Shown in pieces: positions 43,908 to 52,177 of a stretch of 64,000 nt of DNA; the first letter of the stretch is position 1; each line of letters starts with the position of its first letter. Below the pieces are notes generated by a model. The model saw nothing but the letters and a program-made list of their open reading frames with translations, was not told the origin of the DNA and did not search any database. This DNA comes from Polyangium jinanense (GTDB lineage Bacteria > Myxococcota > Polyangia > Polyangiales > Polyangiaceae): NCBI RefSeq assembly GCF_028435365.1, contig NZ_JAGTJJ010000007.1, forward strand, positions 62,001 through 126,000, given 5' to 3'. The translations under genes were made by a program, and so were the position numbers.

Positions 43908-43934
43908 AACATGTTGAATTTTAAGCGAAAATTC
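43908..43934. promoter_or_regulatory. AT-rich dyads AACATGTT and GAATTTT-5-AAAATTC
   Basis: An 8-bp palindrome is followed at once by a perfect 7-bp inverted repeat with a 5-base spacer. The AT content is far above the surroundings. Position between divergent genes suggests a regulator site or the upstream element of a promoter. No regulator can be named. Confidence 0.4.
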
Positions 43935-44029
43935 GGCTTTAAGGCACCTGCCTCGTCCCGGTCTTCGCCCGATTTCTGTCCATGGCTCACCTGAGCCCAT
44001 TGGATCATACGATCCATGGCGCCTGGGTT

Positions 44030-44090
44030 GATTGCGGAGCCCAGACCTCACCCCCGACGTCGATTGCGGGATCCAGTCCTCACCCTCCCC
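44030..44090. repeat. Tandem direct repeat, 32-bp period
   Basis: GATTGCGG-x3-CCAG-x-CCTCACCC occurs at 44030 and again at 44062, with 21 of the first 26 bases equal. The 32-bp period is about three helical turns, so a protein would meet both copies on the same DNA face. It lies about 370 bases before the PKS start and 330 before the small-protein start. Confidence 0.5.
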
Positions 44091-44163
44091 ATGGCAGATT
44101 CGATGGATCCTGCGCGGGTTCTGGCTCGTTGCGCACCACGCGCCGTCCCGGCGAGATTTTTGC

Positions 44164-44192
44164 TTGCCACTCGCGCGCCATTGTTCTAAATG
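44164..44192 (+). promoter_or_regulatory. Weak promoter candidate for the PKS/NRPS cluster
   Basis: TTGCCA and TAAATG with a 17-base spacer lie about 240 bases before the PKS start and about 75 bases after the tandem repeat. The -35 is good, the -10 weak, which would suit an activator-dependent promoter. The assignment is tentative. Confidence 0.25.
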
Positions 44193-44434
44193 TGCCGCTG
44201 ACCATCGAACCTGTATTCGGAGTCAGGGTGGTCGTGGTAGCAGCGTTTTGGCGGGAGCCCCGAGGGGCAGGGTTAGCATAAATACTTTCGCTTTCGGCGA
44301 AGCAGTCTCATCCGTGCGGAGTGATTCTCGCCGCCCGTCGCCGCGGTTGCGCGGTATGGCGAAGCTCCATCCACGTGCTCAATGGGCGTCAGCGGGCGAG
44401 CTCGAGCTCCAGGAAACATAGGTAAGGAGACACG

Positions 44435-47400
44435 ATGGACATGGAGGACCTCCGCAGCTGGTTGATGCAACGGGTGGCTGCCAAACGGGGGGCATCGCCC
44501 GACTCGATCGACGTGCACGAGCCGTTCAGCCGCCATGGCCTGGACTCGATGGATATGACCCGGATCGTGGCGGACCTCGGGCGCAAGCTCGGGCGTCCTC
44601 TCGCTCCAACGCTCGCCTGGGAGTATCCGACGCTCGCGGCCCTTCTCGGTTACCTGGCCGGCGATCGGGGAAAAGAGCCCGTCGCGCCGCGGCTCGCCGC
44701 GCGTAGCGGGGTGGCGGCGAAGGAGCCGATGGCGATCGTCGGGATGGCCTGCCGGTTCCCCCGAGCTTCGGATCCCGCCTCGTTCTTCCGGATGCTTTGC
44801 TCGGGCGTGGACGCGATCTCCGAAGTGCCCAGGGATCGATGGGACATCGACGCGCTGTACGACAGAGACGTCAGCGCGCCCGGGAAAATGTCGACGAAAT
44901 GGGCCGGATTTCTGGACCAGGTCGACCAGTTCGATCCCCAGTTCTTCGGTATCTCCCCGCGAGAAGCGATGGAGATGGACCCGCAGCAGAGGCTCGTGCT
45001 GGAGCTCGCGTGGGAGGCGCTCGAGAGCGCCGGCATCCCACCGCGCTCGCTCGAAGATAGCCGGACGGGCGTCTTCATGGGCGCGATGTGGCACGACTAC
45101 GCCGACATCCCGGACGACCGGCGCATCGCCATGACCCAGCATTCGGCGACGGGACAGGACCTCAGCATCATTCCGGCCCGCGTGTCGTATACGCTCGGTC
45201 TCCGTGGGCCCAGCATTGCCTTCAATACAGCCTGCTCCTCGTCGCTCGTCGCCGTTCACCATGCACGCCGCAGCCTGGAGCTCGGCGAATGCGATCTCGC
45301 GCTCGCGGGCGGCGTGAACCTCTTGCTCTCACCGGAGAGCACGGTGGCGATGTCGAAGTTCGGCGCCATGGCGCCCGACGGGCGATCGAAGGCCTTCGAC
45401 GCACGGGCGAACGGTTACGTTCGGGGCGAAGGCGGCGGCGTCGTCGTGCTGAAGCCCCTCTCACGCGCCCTCGCCGATGGCGACACCATCCATTGCATCC
45501 TGCTCGGCAGCGCGATGAACAATGACGGCGCGAGCAATGGATTGACGGCGCCGAGCCCGAAAGCGCAGGAGCTCGTCCTCCACGACGCGTATGCGGACGC
45601 GGGGATCGACGCGCGCGATGTTCACTTCGTCGAGACGCACGGGACGGGCACCATGCTCGGCGATCCCATCGAGGCGGGTGCGATCGGAGCCGTGCTCGGG
45701 GCGGGGCGCTCCCCGGACAGGCCGCTCCGGCTCGGTGCGGTGAAGACGAACATCGGTCACCTCGAGGCAGCCGCAGGAATCGCCGGGCTCGTCAAGACGG
45801 CGCTCTCGTTGCGAAATGGCGTGGTCCCGCCGAACCTCCATTTTCAATCGCCAAACCCGCACATCGATTTCGAATCTCTTCGCCTCGCGGTGCCGACCAC
45901 CGTCGAGCCGTGGCCCGAGCACGGGGGTCGCCGGCTGGCCGGCGTGAGTGGCTTCGGGTTCGGCGGAACGAATTGCCATGTCGTCCTCGAAGGCGGCATG
46001 ACGATTGCGCAGAGGCTCGGCCGCGTTCGTCCCAGGGTCGCGCCGGTGTTCGTCTTTGGCGGACAGGGCTCACAATGGCTGCGAATGGGGATGGACCTCC
46101 TCGTCGAGCCTGCGTTTCGAGCCGCAATCGAGCGCTGCGACGTGGCGATGCGTCCTCATCTGGAGGGCTCCCTCCTCGATGTGCTACTCTCGCAAGACGC
46201 AGGGTGGCTCGAGGAGACCCCGAAGGTGCAACCGGCCATTTTCGCGGTGCAGGTCGCCCTTGCGTCGCTCGTGCGGTCGCTCGGCGTCGAGCCCTGCGCG
46301 GTGGTGGGACAGAGCATGGGCGAGGTCGCCGCCGCGCACGTGGCCGGTTGCCTCGACCTCGACGACGCCGCGCGCGTCATCTGTGTACGGAGCAAGCTCG
46401 TCACGCAGGCGTCGGGCAAGGGGGCGATGGCCGTCGTCGAGCTCCCGATGGCTGCCGCGCAGCGGGCGCTCGAGGGCCGCGGCGACAGCGTGTCCATTGC
46501 CGTGAGCAGCAGCCCGAGCGCGACCGTGCTTTCGGGGGACGAAGCGGCGCTCGAGGCATTGATCACGGAGCTCGAGCGGGACGGCGTCACTTGCCGGCGA
46601 ATCAAGGTCGACTACGCATCCCACAGCCGCGAGATGGATTCGCTCCTGCCTTCTCTCGCCGAGGCGCTCGAGGGGTTGTCGCCGCGCTCCGGCGCGATTC
46701 CGTTCTACTCCACGGTGACGGGGAACCGCATCGACGGCGCGGCGCTCGACGCGGCTTACTGGTGCAGGAACCTCCGCGAACCCGTGCTCTTCGCGGAGAC
46801 GACGTCGCTCCTCCTCCGGCAGGGACACGAGACCTTCCTCGACCTCGACCCGCATCCCTTGCTCGTGCGTCCGATCGAGCAATGTTCCGCGGAATTGGGT
46901 CTGTCCGGGCTTACCCTGCCGACCATGCGTCGAGACGAGCGGAGCCATGCCGTGCTCTCCGAATCGCTTGCCGCGCTGGGTCCGCGCGAGCCCGAGGAGC
47001 TGCGTGACCGCGGAAGGTCCCAGGTCTTGCCGCTGTCGGCGCACACCGCGTCGGCGCTCCGCGATCATGCGAGAAGGATGGGAGAGCATATCCGCAAGAC
47101 GCCGGACGTCGAGCTCTCGGACATCGCATTCACGTCGAGCGTCCGGCGGAGCCACCTCGCACATCGCCTCGCCATCGTGGGCAATTCGAGGGACGAGATC
47201 GCGGAGACGCTCGAGGCCTTCGGGCGCGGGGAGGAACCGACGGCCATCGCGCACGGTACCTCGCCGCTGTCGGCGCCGAAGGTGGCTTTCGTGTTCCCCG
47301 GTCAAGGCTCGCAGTGGGTGGGCATGGGCAGGCAGCTCCTCGCGGAGGAGCCGGTGTTTCGCGAGACGATCGAGGCCTGTGACGCCGCGCTCCGGCCCGA

Positions 47401-50400
47401 GTGCGACCTTTCGGTCGTGGACGAGCTCCGCGCCGAAGAGGCGAGATCGCGGCTCGCCGAGGGCAGCGTGGTGCAACCGGTGCTGTTCGCCGTCGAAGTG
47501 GCGCTCGCGGCGCTCTGGAGGTCCTGGGGCGTCGTGCCGGACGCCGTGGTGGGCCATAGCATGGGCGAAGTCGCGGCCGCTTACGTGGCCGGCGCGCTCT
47601 CGCTCGAGGATGCTGCGGCGGTCATCGGTCGCCGAAGTCGGCTGATGAGCACCATGAGCGGGAACGGCGCGGTGGCGCTGGTGGAGCTCGCGTTGCCGGA
47701 CGCGGAGCGGGCGCTCGTCGGATACGAAACGCGCCTCGGCGTGGCCGGGAGCAATGGCCCGCGCTCGACGGTGATCGCCGGTGAGACCGAAGCGCTCGCG
47801 GAGGTTCTCGCGAGGCTCGAGGAGAAAGAGGTATTTTTCCGACGCGTGAAAATGGACGTCGCGTCCCATAGCCCGCAGATGGAGCCGCTGCGAGGCGAGC
47901 TCGTCGCGGCCCTCGCCGGCCTTTCTCCGAGAAAGGCGAGCATCCCGATGCGCTCGACCGTGACCTGTGCACCGGTTTCGGGCGACGAGCTGGGTGCCGA
48001 CTACTGGGCCGAGAACATGCGCAAGCCCGTACTCTTCTCCCAGGCCACACGAGAGCTCATTCGGGAGGGGTACACGATCTTCCTGGAAATGAGCCCTCAC
48101 CCGATTCTGGTTCCCTCGGTGGAGGAGAACCTCCGCGAGAGCGGAACGAAAGGTGTGGCGCTGGCTTCGCTGTACCGGCAAGCCGACGAGCGGCAGAGCC
48201 TGCTTCAATCCCTGGGGAGGCTCTTCGTGCATGGCCGCGCCATCGATTGGAGGCGAACCCATCCGGAGGGCGGGCGCGTGGTGGAGCTGCCGACCTATCC
48301 GTGGCAACGCGAGCGATTCTGGATCGAGCCCAATCGGGCGCCCGTCACGCACACGCGGAGGCGCACGGAGAGCGGGAAGGGACGCTTCGAGCACCCGCTC
48401 CTCGGGTCGCGGCTTCTCGTGTCATCGGCGCAAAACGACGAGCATTGGTGGGAACAGACTCTCGGCGTGGGGGTCACGCCGTATCTCCGTGATCATCGGG
48501 TGCAAGCGTCCGTCGTTTTCCCCGGGGCAGGGTACCTGGAGATGGCGCTCGCCGCGGGTCGAGAGAAACTCGGCGCAGCCAAGCTGGTTCTAGAAGACGT
48601 GACGTTCGAGCAGATGCTCGTGCTCGGGGACGACGACAGCGAACGAATCGCGCAGGTGGTGTTGACCGACACGGGCGCGGGGCGATGCTCGTTCCGGATC
48701 GCGAGCCGCGAGCCGGAGGATTCCCATTTCACGCGCCACGCGCGAGGCGTGATGCGCATCGACGGCGGGAGCCCGGACTCCGCGCGACAGGTGGAGAAGC
48801 CGGAGAGCCTCGGGCAGCGGTTCTCGAGCCGTCTTTCTGCCGCCGAGCATTATGCGCAGATGTCCGCGCGACGGCTCGATTATGGTCCGGCTTTCCAGGC
48901 GCTCGCCGAGCTGCGGACGGCGGAGGACCAGGCGCTCGGTCGTGTCGAGCTGCCCGACATCGTGGATGATCACGGGTACATTCTGCATCCGTCCTTGCTC
49001 GATGCTTGCTTGCAGAGCGCGATGAGCTTCCTCGCGACGACCGCGGATGCCGTGACGTACGTGCCCGTGGGCATTGCGCGGCTCACCGTTCACGCGCGGC
49101 CGTCACGAAAGGCATGGGTCGTGGTGACGAAGGTCGCGGGGCATTGCGATCTTTGGATCGTCGACGAGAATGGCCGCGCCCTGGTCGAGATCGAGGGGCT
49201 CCGAGCGCAACCCCTCGAAGCGGCCTCGTCGTCGACGAAGGATCCGCTCGAGGGATGCGTACACGAGATCGCCTGGAGGCACGTCGAGCCTCAGCCTCCC
49301 GCGCGTTTGCCGGAGGGGGGCGCGTGGCTCCTGCTCATGGATCGAAGCGGCGTGGGCGCCTCGCTCGAAACGGAGCTCAGCGCTGCCGGACGATCCTGCG
49401 TGCGTGTCTTCCCGGGCTCTTCGTATGCTCGCATCGAGCCGGATCTCTACACAATCGATCCGGCGAACGCGGACGACTACCGAAGATTGCTTCGAGATGC
49501 GTTCGGCGCCGAAAGAGTTTGTCTCGGCGCCGTTCACCTCGCGAGCCTCGACGCCGCGTCGCCGGACGCGACAACGCTGGAGACGCTCTCGGCGGGCCTT
49601 GCGCGCGGGAGCGTGAGCGCGTTGTATTTGGCGCAGGCGCTCCTCCGGAATGATTTTCGGTCGCCGCCGCGGCTCTTCCTGGTCACGCGCGGGGCGCAGG
49701 CCGTGCGCGCGGGCGAGCCGGTCTCGGTGGGGCAGGCGCCGCTCATCGGGCTCGCGAGGACCCTCGTCCTCGAGCACCCCGAGCTGCCCTGCACGTCGAT
49801 TGATCTCGCCGCGACAGCGAGCGAACGAGATGGCGAGCTCTTGCGGCGTGAGCTCCTGGCCAAGGGCGGCGGGGATCAAGTCGCGTGGCGGGACGAAGAG
49901 CGGTACGTCGCGGAGCTCGTTCGGGGAACGTTCGAGCCTGGCGAGCACGCCTCTCTCGGTGCACGCAAGGTTCCCGCGCAAGACAAACCTTTCCAGCTAC
50001 GAATTCAATCGCCAGGTGTGCTCGAGCGGCTCTCGCTGCACGAGGCTCGTGCGCTCGTTCCTGGTCCCGGGGAGGTGCTCGTCGAGGTGGAGGCGGCCGG
50101 CCTGAATTTCCGGGACGTCCTGCTCGCCATGGGCGTGCTGCCGGACGATGCGGCGGGGGCCGATGGGCAGGGACCGCGGCTCGGCCTCGAATGCGCGGGG
50201 CGGGTGGTCGCCGTGGGCGAAGGCGTCACGCAGTGGTCCGTCGGCCAGGAGGTTCTCGGGTTCGGCGTGCGTACATTCAGCTCCCACGTGCTCGCGCGGA
50301 GCGAGCATATCGTAGCGAAATCGACGCGGTTTTCGTGGGCGGAGGCGGCGACGCTGCCCGCTGTCTTCGCGACCGCCTATTATGCGCTCGTTCGCATCGG

Positions 50401-52171
50401 CCGCCTGCGGCGAGGCGAGCGGGTGTTGATCCACGCAGGCGCGGGCGGGGTGGGGCTCGCGGCGATCCAGCTCGCGAAGCATGTCGGCGCGGAGATCTTC
50501 GCGACCGCGGGGAGCGAGGAGAAACGTGCTTACCTTCGCTCGATCGGCGTGGATCACGTGTTCGATTCACGCTCGCTCGCTTTCGTCGACGAGATCAAGC
50601 AGATCACGCGCGGAGAGGGTGTGGACGTCGTCCTGAACTCCCTCTCGGGGGAGTTCATCCCGGCGAGCCTGTCCTTGCTCCGTGATTACGGGCGATTCGT
50701 CGAGATCGGGAAGCGGGACTATTACGAAGACAAACCGCTCGGCCTCCGACCGTTCCTGCGGAGTTTGTCGTTCTCCCTCGTGGACTTGCTCGCGCTCTTG
50801 GCGCAGCAGCCGGAGGAGATCGGCGCGCTCCTTCAAGAACTCATGGAGATGTTCGAGGCGCTCGCGCTCGCGCCGCTGCCCGTGCGAACGTTCCCGGCCT
50901 CGCGTGCCGCCGAGGCATTCCAGTACATGGCGCAAGCGAAGCACATCGGCAAACTCGCGATTGCGATGAAGGATCCGGAAGCCCGGATCGTTCCGGCGTC
51001 CGCGGAGCCCGTTTCGATCCGCGGGGACCGGACGTACTTGATCACCGGTGGGCTCGGGGGGCTCGGGCTCTCTCTGGCGCGCGGGCTCGTCGATCGAGGC
51101 GCAAGGCACGTTGCCCTGGTCGGGCGTAGAAACCCAGGTCGAGAGGCGCAGGAGGCGATCGCCGCTATGGAGACGAGCGGCGCGAAGATCCTCGTCGTGT
51201 CGGCGGACGTATCACGCCGCGAGGAAGCGGAGCGGGTCTTCGGCCTGCTGGACGCGCAGATGCCGAAGCTCGCAGGGATCGTCCACGCCGCCGCGGTTCT
51301 CGACGACCGCACGTTGCTCGAGCAAACCGAGCAGAGCTTCCGGAGCGTCTTCGCGCCGAAGGCGCTTGGGGCTTGGAATCTGCACGCGCTCTCCGAGGGC
51401 CAGGACCTCGACTTCTTCATCCTGTACTCGTCGATCGCGGCGCTCCTCGGTTCGCCCGGACAATCCAACTATACGGCGTCCAATGCGATGCTCGATGCGC
51501 TCGCGCATGAGCGGCAGCGCCGGGGCCTCTGTGGGATGAGCATTCAGTGGGGCCCGTTCTCCGAGGTTGGCCTCGCGACGGCGGATGACAGCCGCGGCAA
51601 GCGGCTCGAATCTCGCGGCATGGCCAGCCTGACGCCCCGGGAGGGGCTGCTCGCGCTCGAGCGCCTGCTCGCTCACCCGCGCGCGAACGTGAGCGTCGTC
51701 CGATTCGACGCGCAGCGATGGGTCGAGTTTTACCCGGATGCAGCCCGATCCTCGTACCTCGGCGCGTTGCTCGCGGCGGGGTCTCGCGACGAGAGGGCGA
51801 GCTCCGACAGGTCCCGGGATCTGCGCGCGGCGATCGCGGGAGCGAACCACGATGAGGGGCTCGCGTTGCTCGAGGGGTTCTTGGCGCGGGAGATGGGCCA
51901 CGTGCTCCGCATCGATTCGTCCAAAATCGAGCGGAACGCGTCCTTCCATCACCTCGGGCTCGACTCGTTGATGAAGCTGGAGCTCCGGAATCGCATTCGA
52001 ACGGGCCTCGATTTCGAGCCCTCGATCGTGGCGCTCAGCCGATACGACGACATCGGCTCGCTCGCGACATACCTGCACCAGCAGGTCTCTCTCGCGCGCC
52101 TGCTCGAGGGCGCGCAGGCGAAGGCTTCGAATGCCGACGCGGAAGAAGAGCTCGAGACCATCACGTTCTGA
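44435..52171 (+). CDS. Starter PKS: ACP-KS-AT-AT-DH-ER-KR-ACP
   Basis: AAGGAGA at 44424-44430 fixes ATG 44435. The 2578 residues read: loading ACP (GLDSMD near 35); KS 98-510 (TACSSS at 264, HGTGT, KTNIGH); AT-L from 530 (GQSMGE at 624, YASHS near 730); post-KS linker 860-940; AT2 from 951 (GHSMGE at 1040, VASHS at 1142); DH (DHRVQASVVFPG at 1352, DACLQ at 1520); ER (HAGAGGVGLA at 1999); KR (TGGLGGLG at 2202, LDD, YTASN at 2345); ACP (GLDSLM at 2507). AT-L sits between KS and the KS-AT linker. ACP-KS-AT-AT is the known starter order of myxobacterial synthases such as myxothiazol and stigmatellin. The module makes one fully reduced extension. AT-L keeps the Arg of the RSK motif, so the starter acid is unclear. 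VASH-type ATs often take branched extenders in myxobacteria. DH has Ala for the usual Gly. Confidence 0.95.
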   Translation: MDMEDLRSWLMQRVAAKRGASPDSIDVHEPFSRHGLDSMDMTRIVADLGRKLGRPLAPTLAWEYPTLAALLGYLAGDRGKEPVAPRLAARSGVAAKEPMAIVGMACRFPRASDPASFFRMLCSGVDAISEVPRDRWDIDALYDRDVSAPGKMSTKWAGFLDQVDQFDPQFFGISPREAMEMDPQQRLVLELAWEALESAGIPPRSLEDSRTGVFMGAMWHDYADIPDDRRIAMTQHSATGQDLSIIPARVSYTLGLRGPSIAFNTACSSSLVAVHHARRSLELGECDLALAGGVNLLLSPESTVAMSKFGAMAPDGRSKAFDARANGYVRGEGGGVVVLKPLSRALADGDTIHCILLGSAMNNDGASNGLTAPSPKAQELVLHDAYADAGIDARDVHFVETHGTGTMLGDPIEAGAIGAVLGAGRSPDRPLRLGAVKTNIGHLEAAAGIAGLVKTALSLRNGVVPPNLHFQSPNPHIDFESLRLAVPTTVEPWPEHGGRRLAGVSGFGFGGTNCHVVLEGGMTIAQRLGRVRPRVAPVFVFGGQGSQWLRMGMDLLVEPAFRAAIERCDVAMRPHLEGSLLDVLLSQDAGWLEETPKVQPAIFAVQVALASLVRSLGVEPCAVVGQSMGEVAAAHVAGCLDLDDAARVICVRSKLVTQASGKGAMAVVELPMAAAQRALEGRGDSVSIAVSSSPSATVLSGDEAALEALITELERDGVTCRRIKVDYASHSREMDSLLPSLAEALEGLSPRSGAIPFYSTVTGNRIDGAALDAAYWCRNLREPVLFAETTSLLLRQGHETFLDLDPHPLLVRPIEQCSAELGLSGLTLPTMRRDERSHAVLSESLAALGPREPEELRDRGRSQVLPLSAHTASALRDHARRMGEHIRKTPDVELSDIAFTSSVRRSHLAHRLAIVGNSRDEIAETLEAFGRGEEPTAIAHGTSPLSAPKVAFVFPGQGSQWVGMGRQLLAEEPVFRETIEACDAALRPECDLSVVDELRAEEARSRLAEGSVVQPVLFAVEVALAALWRSWGVVPDAVVGHSMGEVAAAYVAGALSLEDAAAVIGRRSRLMSTMSGNGAVALVELALPDAERALVGYETRLGVAGSNGPRSTVIAGETEALAEVLARLEEKEVFFRRVKMDVASHSPQMEPLRGELVAALAGLSPRKASIPMRSTVTCAPVSGDELGADYWAENMRKPVLFSQATRELIREGYTIFLEMSPHPILVPSVEENLRESGTKGVALASLYRQADERQSLLQSLGRLFVHGRAIDWRRTHPEGGRVVELPTYPWQRERFWIEPNRAPVTHTRRRTESGKGRFEHPLLGSRLLVSSAQNDEHWWEQTLGVGVTPYLRDHRVQASVVFPGAGYLEMALAAGREKLGAAKLVLEDVTFEQMLVLGDDDSERIAQVVLTDTGAGRCSFRIASREPEDSHFTRHARGVMRIDGGSPDSARQVEKPESLGQRFSSRLSAAEHYAQMSARRLDYGPAFQALAELRTAEDQALGRVELPDIVDDHGYILHPSLLDACLQSAMSFLATTADAVTYVPVGIARLTVHARPSRKAWVVVTKVAGHCDLWIVDENGRALVEIEGLRAQPLEAASSSTKDPLEGCVHEIAWRHVEPQPPARLPEGGAWLLLMDRSGVGASLETELSAAGRSCVRVFPGSSYARIEPDLYTIDPANADDYRRLLRDAFGAERVCLGAVHLASLDAASPDATTLETLSAGLARGSVSALYLAQALLRNDFRSPPRLFLVTRGAQAVRAGEPVSVGQAPLIGLARTLVLEHPELPCTSIDLAATASERDGELLRRELLAKGGGDQVAWRDEERYVAELVRGTFEPGEHASLGARKVPAQDKPFQLRIQSPGVLERLSLHEARALVPGPGEVLVEVEAAGLNFRDVLLAMGVLPDDAAGADGQGPRLGLECAGRVVAVGEGVTQWSVGQEVLGFGVRTFSSHVLARSEHIVAKSTRFSWAEAATLPAVFATAYYALVRIGRLRRGERVLIHAGAGGVGLAAIQLAKHVGAEIFATAGSEEKRAYLRSIGVDHVFDSRSLAFVDEIKQITRGEGVDVVLNSLSGEFIPASLSLLRDYGRFVEIGKRDYYEDKPLGLRPFLRSLSFSLVDLLALLAQQPEEIGALLQELMEMFEALALAPLPVRTFPASRAAEAFQYMAQAKHIGKLAIAMKDPEARIVPASAEPVSIRGDRTYLITGGLGGLGLSLARGLVDRGARHVALVGRRNPGREAQEAIAAMETSGAKILVVSADVSRREEAERVFGLLDAQMPKLAGIVHAAAVLDDRTLLEQTEQSFRSVFAPKALGAWNLHALSEGQDLDFFILYSSIAALLGSPGQSNYTASNAMLDALAHERQRRGLCGMSIQWGPFSEVGLATADDSRGKRLESRGMASLTPREGLLALERLLAHPRANVSVVRFDAQRWVEFYPDAARSSYLGALLAAGSRDERASSDRSRDLRAAIAGANHDEGLALLEGFLAREMGHVLRIDSSKIERNASFHHLGLDSLMKLELRNRIRTGLDFEPSIVALSRYDDIGSLATYLHQQVSLARLLEGAQAKASNADAEEELETITF

Positions 52172-52177
52172 GGCGAC

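Larger units (their letters stand above)
43697..44434. other. Divergent control region before the PKS/NRPS cluster
   Basis: This is the longest gene-free stretch in the window. It carries, in order, the ribosome site and promoter candidate of the small-protein operon, two CCGATGTG words 15 bases apart (43881 and 43896), an AT-rich inverted repeat island (43908-43934), an imperfect dyad around CCATTGGATC/GATCCATGG (43998-44019), a 32-bp-period tandem repeat (44030-44090), a possible plus-strand promoter (44164-44192), and the AAGGAGA ribosome site at 44424-44430 for the PKS. No credible coding frame fits: candidates show no codon bias and no ribosome site. Confidence 0.6.

Noticed and set aside
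44030..44090. Possible CRISPR repeat-spacer unit
   Set aside because: Only two imperfect tandem copies with no spacers between them and no cas genes.
43982..44421. Two short overlapping plus-strand frames before the PKS
   Set aside because: No ribosome site or codon bias, and they cross the tandem repeat; treated as control region.
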